Of a stretch of 64,000 nt of DNA, positions 17,768 to 26,645 are shown in pieces. How positions within the stretch are numbered: the stretch's first letter is position 1; every line of letters begins with the position of its first letter. The DNA comes from Streptococcus merionis DSM 19192 (lineage in GTDB: Bacteria > Bacillota > Bacilli > Lactobacillales > Streptococcaceae): contig NZ_KB904538.1 in NCBI RefSeq assembly GCF_000380085.1, positions 101,995-165,994 of the forward strand. The letters run 5' to 3'. A program made the translations under genes and the position numbers. The notes under the pieces are model-generated. The model was not told where the DNA came from, searched no databases, and saw only the letters and a program-made list of their open reading frames with translations.

Positions 17768-18740
17768 AGTTATCGATTTTTGTCTATCCTTGATTTATGC
17801 AGGGAAAAATCTTGAAGAATACAAAGAGTATAAAGACTTATTGAAAGCAATTGATACAAGCTATCTTAAAGCAATTAAGGAGTATCAATTAATTTTACAA
17901 GAACAGTGTCACCTTATCGACTATTTTGTCAATGAGGAGTACAATGTATTATCCTACATCCTAATCCTACAGCATATCCCTGACTTTGAAGCGTTGAGGT
18001 CTTATCTTACCAATGTTTCAAAAGAGGATTTCTTTCAGGTCATTTCTACCCACATCCTTGAGAAAAAGACCCCATTTTCTACTCAAGACTTATTGGAAGT
18101 TTCGCTAGAGGAAAAAAATAAGTGGAAATTGACGGAATTATTTTATAAATATACCGAAATCAAAGACGAATTTTTAGAGGTGATTGAAAACTCTTGGCAA
18201 CAGTATTCTAGCTTAGTGACGTCCTTAGAACACCATTTTCAATCTAAAATCGCACAGGAAAAAAGGCGTTTAGCAGAAAAGTCTGACAACCTCTATTCAG
18301 TGGTCTATAGAGATTACATTACAAAAGAGGATTACGAAGCTTCCGAAAATAACCATCTGCTACTAGCTTCCTTTCAGAAAATCATGTTCACAAAGATGAC
18401 AAGCTCAGGAAGTTTAGGTTTGGGGCTGTTTGCTTATGACTATTTAAGATTTGTCAAATCCACCAACAATTATAACCAAGAAAGTCGAGAAAAGATTTTA
18501 AAAATCTTAGCCGATCCAACCAGATTTGGGATTCTAAAGTTTATTATTGAAGGAGTATCTTCTAACAAAATTATAGCCAATAAATTCGGAATTTCTTCTG
18601 CTGCTGTCAGTTACCAATTAAAGAACCTTCTTGATAACAAAATCATACTGATAGACCCTAATAGCAGAAAATATACTTTAAATAAGGAATTGCTGAAACA
18701 TACCTTGATTGGCATCGAAAAAGAATTATCCCTAGACTAG
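17751..18740 (+). CDS. Protein of unknown function with C-terminal winged helix
   Basis: A 329-aa protein. Residues 1-~240 are mostly helical and charged, and I do not recognise them. Residues 245-325 form an ArsR/MarR-like winged helix: ILKILADPTRFGILKFI, then recognition helix SSAAVSYQLKNLL and a wing at NSRKYTLNKE. It overlaps the exporter gene by 17 bases, so the two are translated together. The unusual order (large sensor first, DNA-binding domain last) suggests that the N-terminal part senses the exported peptide or its precursor and the winged helix controls the module. This role is inferred from context only. No cysteine-rich metal site typical of ArsR is seen. Confidence 0.7.
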   Translation: MNPEDKVIDFCLSLIYAGKNLEEYKEYKDLLKAIDTSYLKAIKEYQLILQEQCHLIDYFVNEEYNVLSYILILQHIPDFEALRSYLTNVSKEDFFQVISTHILEKKTPFSTQDLLEVSLEEKNKWKLTELFYKYTEIKDEFLEVIENSWQQYSSLVTSLEHHFQSKIAQEKRRLAEKSDNLYSVVYRDYITKEDYEASENNHLLLASFQKIMFTKMTSSGSLGLGLFAYDYLRFVKSTNNYNQESREKILKILADPTRFGILKFIIEGVSSNKIIANKFGISSAAVSYQLKNLLDNKIILIDPNSRKYTLNKELLKHTLIGIEKELSLD

Positions 18741-18966
18741 TGAACACTAAGGTCAACTCTGACTAAGCAGGATTAGTATTTTTGATCTCTGACTGATTAG
18801 GCTTGAAGTAGCTGGATGAAAAATCAGACATCTACTGCCGATTATGTTAGCTCGTGTTCAACTACAAAATACAAGATTGAGAGGCTTTTCCCCAGTCTCA
18901 CTTCTCCATATTCCTTGCCTTTACTTCTCAAAATCCATTGACTGGCAAAATCTAGAAAGATACCAA

Positions 18967-19678
18967 ATGCGTTTAGATAAATTGCTATGGAAAAACGGCC
19001 TAGCCTCCAAGAAAAAAATAAAACAGGTATTTCAAACTAATCAGGTCACAATTGATGGTCAACCGGCCAAGTATCTCGGACAAAATGTGGATCCATCTCT
19101 CCAAAAGATTTTGATGAATGGGAAACAGATTCATGATAATAGCCAAGTTTATTTCATGCTAAATAAGCCCAAAGGCTATGTGACTGCTGTTTCAGATGAC
19201 ACAAACCCAACTGTCCTTGACTTGCTTAAACCAGAAGACCAACGAGAAGGAATCTACCATATTGGACGCTAACACCGAAGGCCTGCTCCTTTTGACTAAT
19301 AATGGGCCTTTAGGTCTACGCATGCTTCACCCTGATCAACATGTTGAAAAAACCTATCTAGCAGAGGTCAATGCAAGCCTTGACTGGCGAGCTGTTGTCC
19401 GCTTTGATCAAGGAATTCGATTTCATGATGGTACAAGGTGTCGACCTGCTCAGTTGCAAATCCTAGAGACTCGCATCGGCTATAGTCTAGTTAAGATCAC
19501 GATCTCCGAAGGCAAATTTCATCAGGTTAAGAAAATGTTTCTGGCTGTTGGAGCCAAAGTAACCTCTCTAAAGCGTCTAACGTTTGGTCCGTTTAAGCTA
19601 GATGAGAATTTGCAGCTGGGACAGTATCGACCACTAACTCCTTCTGAATTAGAAAGCTTAAAACAGTTTTTGGATTAA
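18967..19678 (+). pseudogene. rsuA: 16S rRNA pseudouridine synthase RsuA, frameshifted by an 8-bp deletion
   Basis: Two frames join to give one RsuA of about 236 aa. The first (18967-19272) has the S4 RNA-binding start MRLDKLLWKNGLASKKK and runs through LNKPKGYVTAVSDD to YHIGR and a stop. The second frame continues with DANTEGLLLLTNNG to KQFLD at 19678. The family motif is GRLDxxTxGLLL, whose Asp is the catalytic nucleophile. The DNA reads ATTGGACGCTAAC where two tandem copies of TTGGACGC followed by TAAC would keep the frame. Loss of one 8-bp copy explains the break exactly, at the active site. A second rRNA pseudouridine synthase elsewhere might compensate. The sequence 18741-18966 before it holds only a weak hairpin (ACTAA/TTAGT then T-run near 18765-18785). 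Confidence 0.85.
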
Positions 19679-19693
19679 AAGAAAGCTGTTTTT

Positions 19694-19702
19694 TGGTATA
19701 AT
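19694..19702 (+). promoter_or_regulatory. Extended -10 promoter giving a leaderless mRNA
   Basis: TGG-TATAAT (19694-19702) is an extended -10. The ATG of the deacetylase gene begins at 19709, seven bases after it, where transcription should start. No ribosome-binding site fits between them. Confidence 0.6.
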
Positions 19703-19708
19703 AGACTC

Positions 19709-20623
19709 ATGAAAACAAGACAAGATATTCGAAAACAAAAAAAGAATCAACAAAAACGTTTGAGTGCTCTGCTGGCTATTTTGGGACTGGGTGCGCTATT
19801 GCTGTTCACCTATTTCTGGTCTCAGCCTTCACAGCATTCGGTCAAGCAGCCGACTGAAACAATCACAAGCCAAAGCGATTCTAGCTCTTCTTCAAGTGAA
19901 TCAACAAAAACGGAGAAGGTTAACTGGGTTAAGCAAGACACACCAGTAAAGCTTCCTATCTTGATGTACCACGCTATCCATGACATGGCTCCTGAGGAAG
20001 CTGCCAGCGCTAATAATATCATCTCTCCTGAGGTATTTAACGCTCAAATGCAGGCCCTATCTGAGGCTGGTTATTACACCCTGACACCTGAGGAAGCTTA
20101 CAAAGTGCTTACCGAGAACGTCCTTCCTGACAACAAAAAGGTTGTCTGGTTGACCTTTGACGACAGTATTTGGGATTTTTACAGCCACGCTTATCCCATT
20201 CTGACCAAGTATCAGATGACCGCGACCAACAATGTTATCACCGGCCTTGTCCAAAACGAAGCTGCAGGCAGTCTAACGCTTCCTCAAATCTTGGAAATGC
20301 AGGCTGGGGGCATGACTTTCCAAGGTCATACGGTTAATCACCCCAGCCTTGCTGATGCAACAATTGATACCCAACTCTCTGAACTCTCTGAGTCCAAAAC
20401 ATATCTAGATACTCACTTGCAACAAAAAACCATTGCCGTTGCCTATCCCTCTGGTCGTTACACTCCAGATACACTTGCTATAGCTGAGGAGCTTGGCTAT
20501 AAGCTTGGAGTCACTACCAATAATGGGCTGGCTTCGCTCAGTGATGGACTTCTAAGTCTCAACCGTGTCCGCGTGTTCCCAACGACAACACCTGAGATGT
20601 TGCTACAAGAGATAACTCCTTAA
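19709..20623 (+). CDS. Membrane-anchored polysaccharide deacetylase (NodB/CE4 family)
   Basis: A 304-aa envelope enzyme. A basic N-terminus and one membrane helix (~19-37) anchor it, followed by a Ser-rich linker (~50-68). The catalytic domain has LPILMYHAIHDM, the base motif WLTFDDS (Asp151-Asp152) and the metal motif GHTVNHPS (His207, His211), then AVAYPSGRY. These are the CE4 elements that remove N-acetyl groups from peptidoglycan or other wall glycans, often giving lysozyme resistance. The exact substrate is not shown. The gene probably has a leaderless transcript. Confidence 0.85.
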   Translation: MKTRQDIRKQKKNQQKRLSALLAILGLGALLLFTYFWSQPSQHSVKQPTETITSQSDSSSSSSESTKTEKVNWVKQDTPVKLPILMYHAIHDMAPEEAASANNIISPEVFNAQMQALSEAGYYTLTPEEAYKVLTENVLPDNKKVVWLTFDDSIWDFYSHAYPILTKYQMTATNNVITGLVQNEAAGSLTLPQILEMQAGGMTFQGHTVNHPSLADATIDTQLSELSESKTYLDTHLQQKTIAVAYPSGRYTPDTLAIAEELGYKLGVTTNNGLASLSDGLLSLNRVRVFPTTTPEMLLQEITP

Positions 20624-20627
20624 AGAC

Positions 20628-20677
20628 AAAAACACAGCTAACTTCCTAAGTTTTTAGGAAAGTTAGCTGTGTTTTTT
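20628..20677. terminator. Bidirectional terminator between the deacetylase and gtrB-like genes
   Basis: AAAAACACAGCTAAC pairs with GTTAGCTGTGTTTTTT around a short inner stem (TTCCTAA/TTAGGAA). Both sides end in A/T runs, so it can serve the convergent genes. Confidence 0.85.
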
Positions 20678-20683
20678 ACTTGT

Positions 20684-21625
20684 TTATTTACGAGGTTGGC
20701 TACGCTCTTTAATAATGTAAACAGGGCGTTTTTTAGTCTCCATAAAGACCTTGCCCAGGTATTTACCAATAATCCCTAGAGACAAGAGCTGTAGACCACC
20801 GAGGAAAAGCATAATAACCGTCATTGATGGCCAACCAGCAACAGGGTCACCAAAGACAAGCGTCTTGAAGATGATGAAAGCTCCGCCTGCAAAAGCAAGC
20901 AGACAAAAGAGAATCCCTGCAAAAGTTGCTATACTAAGTGGTACCTCTGAAAAATTGACAATCCCTTCAATCGAGTATTTGAAAAGGCTCCAGAAACTCC
21001 AGCTGGTCTCCCCAGCAACACGCTCAACGTTTTTATAGGTCAAATACTCTGTCTTGAAGCCAACCCAAGCAAATATCCCTTTAGAAAAGCGATTATACTC
21101 GGTCACATCTAGAATGGCAGTTACCATGGGACGACGCATCAGACGGAAATCACGCGCTCCATCCACCATCTCAACATCAGAAATCTTGTTAATAAGACTG
21201 TAAAATTGCTTGGCAAAAAAAGACCGAATCGGCGGTTCACCATCACGACTAACCCGACGGCAGCCAACACAATCAAGGTCAGCATTGTTTTCTAGGAGCT
21301 GCGCCATTTCAAGTAAAAGCTCTGGCGGATCTTGGAGATCAACGTCCATGACGGTCACCCAGTCACCTTGCGCTTCACGAAGCCCAGCATAGAGAGCCGC
21401 TTCCTTACCAAAATTACGAGAAAAAGAGAAATACTGAACGGTAGGATGACTAGCACTGAGCTCACGTAAAACGTCAAGCGTTCGGTCGTTTGAGCCATCA
21501 TTGACAAAAATATACTCAAACTGATGACGACCAGCAAACTGGCCTTTTACCTTTTCCATTTCTTGGAAAAAGAGCGGAATAGACTCTTCCTCATTATAAC
21601 AAGGAACAATAACAGAAATTAACAT
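20684..21625 (-). CDS. GtrB-like family 2 glycosyltransferase
   Basis: A 313-aa enzyme that moves a sugar from a nucleotide donor to undecaprenyl phosphate. The GT-A start is SVIVPCYNEEESIPLF. The D-x-D-type site is VTVMDVDLQDPPE, and FSRNFGKEAALYAGL is also typical of the DPM1/GtrB family. Two C-terminal membrane helices (~225-290) anchor it. The frame extends to 21667, but the ATG at 21625 has GAGGTG correctly spaced. Together with the GT-C gene upstream it forms a lipid-linked sugar donor system that decorates a wall polymer. No GtrA flippase gene is next to it. Confidence 0.85.
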   Translation of the reverse strand: MLISVIVPCYNEEESIPLFFQEMEKVKGQFAGRHQFEYIFVNDGSNDRTLDVLRELSASHPTVQYFSFSRNFGKEAALYAGLREAQGDWVTVMDVDLQDPPELLLEMAQLLENNADLDCVGCRRVSRDGEPPIRSFFAKQFYSLINKISDVEMVDGARDFRLMRRPMVTAILDVTEYNRFSKGIFAWVGFKTEYLTYKNVERVAGETSWSFWSLFKYSIEGIVNFSEVPLSIATFAGILFCLLAFAGGAFIIFKTLVFGDPVAGWPSMTVIMLFLGGLQLLSLGIIGKYLGKVFMETKKRPVYIIKERSQPRK

Positions 21626-21717
21626 AGACACCTCATAATTTTTCAATTGTCTTTTTAGAATTAGCACTCATAGTAAAAATAATTATTTTCGCTACTTATT
21701 ACTAGAAAACTCAAGCA

Positions 21718-23256
21718 TTACTTGTGGTGTAATCTTTTGACTGTGCATGTCCAGTTGCTCCAGCCTATCGCTGCTATAAAAAGGATTTGTGGCAAGAACT
21801 GGATTAGATAGCGAGATTTTCCTCCCTCGAAGATTTGTAGGAATAGCAACCCTCCAAAGAGAGACAAACTCAGCAGCCTTTCACTGTCTGTCTGGGTGTT
21901 TCTACAGAAAAAGAGAAAGAGACCTAGACTTAGCAGAACCCAAACGAACTGGATAGTATAATCATAAAACTGGTATTTGGGCTGATCGGTATAGATGAGA
22001 TAATCACGTATCCATTGTGCTAATTGGGAGTCCTTATTCTTATTCGACAAGGGGCTCATATAGGTAGATTTCTCACCGTCTTTTGATTTATAAATCCAGT
22101 TAAGATTGCCTTGGCCGGTGGTTTTATACTGCTTATAGAGGACATGTTCCGTAAATGTTAGGACGTTATAGTCCTGCAACCTACGTTTGATTTCAGCGAT
22201 TTGATACTCATTTTTGAAAAGCCCATTATTATACTTGTTTCGCTCCGATTTAGGAATATATTGTAACAAGCCCTTTTTCATGTCTACTTGATCCGTCCCG
22301 CTGTATGTTAACCCTAAATTAATAAAGGTCAGCATATTCTTAGATAACCCATCCTCAGTCATAATTACCACTTCTTCTTGACGAGTTTTGTAAAAATTTA
22401 AGCTACCATAACTTGCACCAAATCCTAAGATGAAGAGACTTAGGCAAGTCACTGTTTTTTTCCAGCTGTGACTCATCCAATAAACAGTAAAAAAGGCAAT
22501 AACAATGATAGCGACAGTCGGCCTAAAAGCTAAGCCAAGTCCAGTCAGTAACCCTAATAATACGTATTTCCACTTCTCATGCTTCTGAGATTTGCGATTA
22601 AGTAGATCTAAGAGCACATAAATCTGAATCGCCAGAATAGGTAAAACCATGACATCCGTGTACATGGCCATGAATTTTGGCGTCAGGAGAATAAGTAAAT
22701 AGTAAAATATAAAAGTACGATCTGCAACCGCCTGACTAAAGTAACGCTGACCAACTTTATAAAGGAAGTAACCAGCTAAATGCGTGTAACCTATATTTAG
22801 GATTTGTAAAATCCAAACGGTAGCGCCAGCAAAAATCTTGTAGAAAAATCGCTCATACAGAAAGAGCATGAGATTATTGGGATTTCGTGAAAGATAGCTA
22901 GAAATAGCTAACTCAGGAAGCTGTCTAATAGCGCCATTAAACACAACAGCAGCGTCTGACCGAATCATCATATCAGCAGATAGCAATAAGAGGACTTGGA
23001 CAACCAAGGCCGCGGTGACAAGTATTATCTTGTGTCTCATGAACCAACGATACCAAACTTGGCAGCGTTTTGGAAATTTATAACATAAAAACAGTCCGCT
23101 AAAGGTTAGCAGAAGGGCAATGAATAAGCCCAAGACCGATTGGTACTTTTCAAAGATTGTCCAAAACCAAATGACGCTTGAGATGAGCCACAAGCCACTG
23201 ATTCCTAGCATTAAGCCGCCTAAAATAGAAAAGACGGCACTCATTAGTTTTTGCAT
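21718..23256 (-). CDS. GT-C type membrane glycosyltransferase (putative)
   Basis: A 512-aa protein with at least ten hydrophobic helices. An extracellular loop after the first helices (MIRSDAAVVFNGAIRQLPE, ~95-115) contains acidic residues. In GT-C enzymes such a loop holds the catalytic Asp. It probably takes a sugar from the lipid carrier made by the GtrB-like enzyme downstream and adds it to an envelope glycan or lipoteichoic acid. The acceptor is unknown. The gene lies 92 bases before the GtrB-like gene on the same strand. The 325 bases upstream (23257-23581) contain only a weak possible promoter (TACACT near 23300) and no gene. Confidence 0.65.
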   Translation of the reverse strand: MQKLMSAVFSILGGLMLGISGLWLISSVIWFWTIFEKYQSVLGLFIALLLTFSGLFLCYKFPKRCQVWYRWFMRHKIILVTAALVVQVLLLLSADMMIRSDAAVVFNGAIRQLPELAISSYLSRNPNNLMLFLYERFFYKIFAGATVWILQILNIGYTHLAGYFLYKVGQRYFSQAVADRTFIFYYLLILLTPKFMAMYTDVMVLPILAIQIYVLLDLLNRKSQKHEKWKYVLLGLLTGLGLAFRPTVAIIVIAFFTVYWMSHSWKKTVTCLSLFILGFGASYGSLNFYKTRQEEVVIMTEDGLSKNMLTFINLGLTYSGTDQVDMKKGLLQYIPKSERNKYNNGLFKNEYQIAEIKRRLQDYNVLTFTEHVLYKQYKTTGQGNLNWIYKSKDGEKSTYMSPLSNKNKDSQLAQWIRDYLIYTDQPKYQFYDYTIQFVWVLLSLGLFLFFCRNTQTDSERLLSLSLFGGLLFLQIFEGGKSRYLIQFLPQILFIAAIGWSNWTCTVKRLHHK

Positions 23257-23581
23257 AACATAAAAGGATAACTTTCTTTTTAGTAACCCTTATAGTGTAA
23301 CAAAAAATCGGCAATTTGACAGGTTTTAAGGGATAGATGGGGATACTTTCATGATAACTGTAAACAAAAAGTATTGTTTGAAACTACTTTGAAAACAGCA
23401 AATAAATAGATTTGATCGTTGATGATCTTATTTTTTTCGCTAAAAAGCCCTAAAAACAAGCTGAATAATTCAAGGCTCTCTAAGAAAACCAATTTTAGAA
23501 TAGCTCTGCTAGAAATTCTTACTGAAAAGATGATGTTGCGTCTATGAACATTTTTTCAGAAATTGAAATCTGCTCCCTGTA

Positions 23582-24199
23582 TCAAATCTCTCTTTCTGCT
23601 AGCATTCCTTCAATTTCAGATATACCTCGGTTATCTCCTGCTTCCTTAAAGGCCTTCATGGCCTTGTCCAGATAAGCCCTATCGCCAGTTATTTCACCCA
23701 TTCCCCGATAGGCACACGCCTGAGCAACCAGATCATCCGTTTTCAGACTGTAGGCTAAAGATTGTGCCATGACTTTCTCGGCAACCTCAGCATTTCTCAT
23801 TAAATAAAGCAAGTAACCTTCCTCATAGAGATTGACCGCTAAGCGCAGAGCGTCTTCGGGAAAATTCTGCGCAATGATGGAGTGTTCTTCCTTAATAGCA
23901 GCTATAGCCTTATCATAGCAGCCTGCTAAGCGTTCAGTCATGCCCAATTGATGATAAGCCACATGAAGCTTATCCATATCCTGCATCCTCTGAGCTACTG
24001 CAACCAAATCGTGATAAATTTGCCGTGCTTTCTCAAATTGTTTCAACTCACAGTAGCAATATCCTCTGGTATTTTGAAAAAAAGAATAGTCTGGATGATC
24101 TGGTGTCAGCTCACCGTTCAAGCTGTCTAACACATCTAAGGCGTCTTGAGCATATCCAGCATCCATCAACTCGAATGCTTGCATGATGTCTTGATTCAT
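23582..24199 (-). CDS. Tetratricopeptide-repeat protein
   Basis: A 205-aa soluble helical protein of TPR-like repeats, for example YSFFQNTRGYCYCELKQFEKA, split by Ala/Tyr/Gly spacing, and LHVAYHQLGMTERLAGCYDKA. It has no catalytic motif and is likely a protein-interaction scaffold. It ends with KEAGDNRGISEIEGMLAE. It stands alone between pyrE and the glycosyltransferases, and its function is unknown. Confidence 0.7.
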   Translation of the reverse strand: MNQDIMQAFELMDAGYAQDALDVLDSLNGELTPDHPDYSFFQNTRGYCYCELKQFEKARQIYHDLVAVAQRMQDMDKLHVAYHQLGMTERLAGCYDKAIAAIKEEHSIIAQNFPEDALRLAVNLYEEGYLLYLMRNAEVAEKVMAQSLAYSLKTDDLVAQACAYRGMGEITGDRAYLDKAMKAFKEAGDNRGISEIEGMLAEREI

Positions 24200-24284
24200 C
24201 TGGGCGAACTCCTTTCTTTTCTATAAAACGATCTGCGCGTTCATTATGCAGACGGCTGACTTGTGATTAACTGACACATAGCAA

Positions 24285-24322
24285 AAAAAGCGAGAGAAAA
24301 GATGTCAACTTAGTCTCTCCTA
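24285..24322 (-). terminator. Possible terminator after pyrE
   Basis: On the minus strand, GAGAGACTAAG pairs loosely with CTTTTCTCTC, followed by GCTTTTTTT. It lies between pyrE and the TPR gene. Confidence 0.45.
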
Positions 24323-24352
24323 AAGCTCTCTTCAAAAGGCGTAAAAGGCACT

Positions 24353-24982
24353 TTAATTCTGCCAGTTTTCTTGGTCTTCTTTGAAGCGTTCCAGCAAGCC
24401 TAGGTCTTGCTCGGTGATAACACCTCTTTCTTTTGCAGTGGTGATCAATTGAGTGTAGCTTGATAGTGTCTCTAGCTGAACGCCTGCTTCTGTGAAATTC
24501 TTGTCAGCCTTTGGAAGTTCATAGGTGAAAATGGCAACTACACCAAGGACAACTGCTCCCTCACGTTTAGCAGCTGCAACAGCATCTAAAACGGATCCGC
24601 CAGTAGAAATCAAATCCTCTACAATCACCATTTTTTGACCAGCTGTGATACGTCCTTCCACTTGATTACCAGCACCATGCGCTTTGGGTTTGCTACGAAT
24701 GTAAGCAAAAGGTAAACGCATCTTGTCTGCGACGATCGCTCCATGAGGAATGCCCGCTGTTGCAGTACCTGCAATCACTTCTACCTCAGGGAATTTTTTT
24801 TGAATAGTTGCCACAAACCCATCTTCAATGCGGGTTCGAACATCTGGATAGGCAAGCGTCACACGGTTATCCGTATAGATAGGCGACTTGATGCCTGATG
24901 CCCAGGTAAATGGAGTATTTGGTTTCAAATAAACCGCTTGAATATCAAGCAAATCTGCTGCAATTTGTGATGCTAAAGTCAT
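24353..24982 (-). CDS. pyrE: Orotate phosphoribosyltransferase
   Basis: A 209-aa enzyme joining orotate to PRPP in UMP synthesis. The PRPP-binding motif is [14 protein letters not shown], and [21 protein letters not shown] is the N-terminal PyrE signature. It follows the pyrophosphatase-like gene by 14 bases and shares the pyrF attenuator. Confidence 0.95.
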   Translation of the reverse strand: MTLASQIAADLLDIQAVYLKPNTPFTWASGIKSPIYTDNRVTLAYPDVRTRIEDGFVATIQKKFPEVEVIAGTATAGIPHGAIVADKMRLPFAYIRSKPKAHGAGNQVEGRITAGQKMVIVEDLISTGGSVLDAVAAAKREGAVVLGVVAIFTYELPKADKNFTEAGVQLETLSSYTQLITTAKERGVITEQDLGLLERFKEDQENWQN

Positions 24983-24996
24983 AACATTCCTCTTTT

Positions 24997-25326
24997 CTAT
25001 AATAATTCAATGGTGGCTGTAAAATATTGTTCTAAAAAATGGGTTGCTTGTTTTATTTGGTCATAAATAACTGTTTCACCAGCGGTTGTTAAAACCCATT
25101 TAGTCTCTACGTCATCAGCTCGGTAAATAATAGCTGCTAATTCTCCCTCAAATTCCTCTAGAGGTGTCGAGACTTTTTCTGAAACAACATAGACGTCCTG
25201 CCACTCACCATCTCCACCAAGTAGATTTGGAATATAGCCATAATTGATAGGATAGATGTTTCCATAACTGTCTTGATAACCGATCGGTCTATCAATAACC
25301 GCTCTGTATTGTTTTCTCGCTGTCAT
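24997..25326 (-). CDS. Short inorganic-pyrophosphatase-like protein
   Basis: A 109-aa protein. [25 protein letters not shown] and [13 protein letters not shown] are read as two blocks of a family I pyrophosphatase core, where DRPxG, YPxNYGYIP and DGxxxDVYV hold metal and phosphate. It is much shorter than a full family I enzyme (~175 aa), so activity is uncertain. Its place between pyrF and pyrE suggests removal of the pyrophosphate that PyrE releases. I use the ATG at 25326, because the upstream GTG at 25338 lies inside its AAAAGGTG ribosome site. Confidence 0.65.
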   Translation of the reverse strand: MTARKQYRAVIDRPIGYQDSYGNIYPINYGYIPNLLGGDGEWQDVYVVSEKVSTPLEEFEGELAAIIYRADDVETKWVLTTAGETVIYDQIKQATHFLEQYFTATIELL

Positions 25327-25431
25327 CGCTATTTTCACCTTTTCATCTAAGAAGCTGTAGTTACATATTCGAGGCTGCTTTTTCTGATACTCATCATTGT
25401 CTGCCTTAGCCTCGTCTCAATAATCGAAAAG

Positions 25432-26145
25432 CTAGCTCCTTTTATTTGTGAGGTCTAAATTCCATTCGGTCTTGATTTGTCTATAGATTTGAACGGGGTC
25501 TTCCGCCTGTGTGATAGGACGTCCCACGACAATGTAGTTGCTCCCAATTTCCTGAGCAGTCTCTGGTGTTACAACACGTTGCTGATCGCCAAGATTAGCC
25601 CCTTTAGGTCGAATGCCTGGTGTCAAGCAAATAAAATCGTCTGAAGTGGCTGCCTTAATCGCTCGAACTTCTTGAGCAGAACAAACCACGCCATCGAGAC
25701 CTGCTTCAGCAGTTCGAGCGGCGTAGTGAACGACCGACTCGACCAGACTAGATCGGATATTTTGGTCCATCTGCATGGCCTCTTCTGTCGTTGATGTTAA
25801 CTGGGTCACGGCAATCAATTTAGCCTTGTTTCCAAGACCCCGACGAGCAGCTTTCATCATCTCCACACCCCCAGCTGCATGGACATTGGTCATATCCACT
25901 TCAAGTTTCGACAAGACCCGCATGGCAGACTCGACCGTATTTGGAATATCGTGGAGTTTCAAATCAAGAAAAATAGAATGCCCTAAAGACTTGATGTAAC
26001 GCACGATTTCAGGACCAACACTGTAATACAATTCCATTCCAATCTTGACAAAGAGCTTTTCCTGGGCTGGAAAAAGGTTGAGAAAGTCTTTGACAGATTC
26101 AAAATCTGGAAAATCTAAGGCAATAATGGGACGCAGTTCACGCAT
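25432..26145 (-). CDS. pyrF: Orotidine 5'-phosphate decarboxylase
   Basis: A 237-aa enzyme making UMP from OMP. The catalytic D-x-K-x-x-D array is [13 protein letters not shown]. The phosphate loop at the C-terminus is [11 protein letters not shown]. It leads the pyrF-ppase-like-pyrE operon behind a PyrR attenuator. Confidence 0.95.
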   Translation of the reverse strand: MRELRPIIALDFPDFESVKDFLNLFPAQEKLFVKIGMELYYSVGPEIVRYIKSLGHSIFLDLKLHDIPNTVESAMRVLSKLEVDMTNVHAAGGVEMMKAARRGLGNKAKLIAVTQLTSTTEEAMQMDQNIRSSLVESVVHYAARTAEAGLDGVVCSAQEVRAIKAATSDDFICLTPGIRPKGANLGDQQRVVTPETAQEIGSNYIVVGRPITQAEDPVQIYRQIKTEWNLDLTNKRS

Positions 26146-26175
26146 GACGGTTCCTTTCTAGCTGGCAACAAGTTA

Positions 26176-26204
26176 TAAAAATAACCCCACCACAGAGGCA
26201 GGGT
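26176..26204 (-). terminator. Attenuator terminator of the pyr operon
   Basis: On the minus strand, ACCCTGCC pairs with GGTGGGGT around a short loop, followed by TATTTTT. It is placed between the PyrR site and pyrF, where premature termination would occur when UMP is plentiful. Confidence 0.75.
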
Positions 26205-26285
26205 ACAGAAAAAGGCAGAGATTACCCGAGTAACCAATTTCAAAACCTGAGAAATTAGCTACTACTTATTTTTCCGATCCTTGAA

Positions 26286-26299
26286 AGCCTCTCTGGACT
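26286..26299 (-). promoter_or_regulatory. PyrR-binding loop in the pyr leader
   Basis: The minus strand reads AGTCCAGAGAGGCT, which matches the PyrR anti-antiterminator consensus ARUCCNGNGAGGYU. PyrR with UMP binds here and lets the downstream terminator form. Confidence 0.9.
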
Positions 26300-26319
26300 T
26301 TGTTAAAGGTACTAACTAC

Positions 26320-26348
26320 ACTTTAGCATTGATAGAGTCATTTGTCAA
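26320..26348 (-). promoter_or_regulatory. Promoter of the pyr operon
   Basis: On the minus strand, TTGACA (26343-26348), 17 bases and TAAAGT (26320-26325), about 20 bases before the PyrR loop. Confidence 0.65.
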
Positions 26349-26387
26349 GTGAAACTCAGCCAGTTCAGACCAACGAATGGTGAAACA

Positions 26388-26537
26388 ATTAGACTTGCTT
26401 GGAAGAAGCTGATTTGGAAAATTATTCTCTTTCATAAATCACCATTCTAAGTTTTCAAATTACCGCTACAATCAACTCTCTTAGACCATAGATAAGTCTG
26501 GCATTTGAAAGCTTTTCGATTTCCGAACAAGTCTAAT
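26388..26537. repeat. MITE-like element, copy A
   Basis: A ~150-bp element bounded by ATTAGACTTGCTTGGAA and TTCCGAACAAGTCTAAT, which are inverted copies of each other (15 of 17). The inner parts (GTTTTCAAAT, ATAAGTCTGGC, TTTGAAAGCTTTT) match copies B and C. It has no coding capacity. Confidence 0.75.
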
Positions 26538-26630
26538 GATAAGAACCCATCAACATTATCCCATACTATTTCTAGCTCTACACAAATTTGCTATAGTCTG
26601 AGCCTATAACACGCTCTCTCCTAGGAAATG

Positions 26631-26639
26631 TGATACAAT
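26631..26639 (+). promoter_or_regulatory. Extended -10 of the LysR gene, leaderless
   Basis: TGA-TACAAT (26631-26639) is an extended -10. The ATG follows at 26646 with no ribosome site in between, so the mRNA probably starts at or next to the start codon. Confidence 0.55.
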
Positions 26640-26645
26640 AATCCT

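Noticed and set aside
24997-25338. GTG start at 25338 for the pyrophosphatase-like gene
   Set aside because: That GTG is part of the AAAAGGTG ribosome site for the ATG at 25326.
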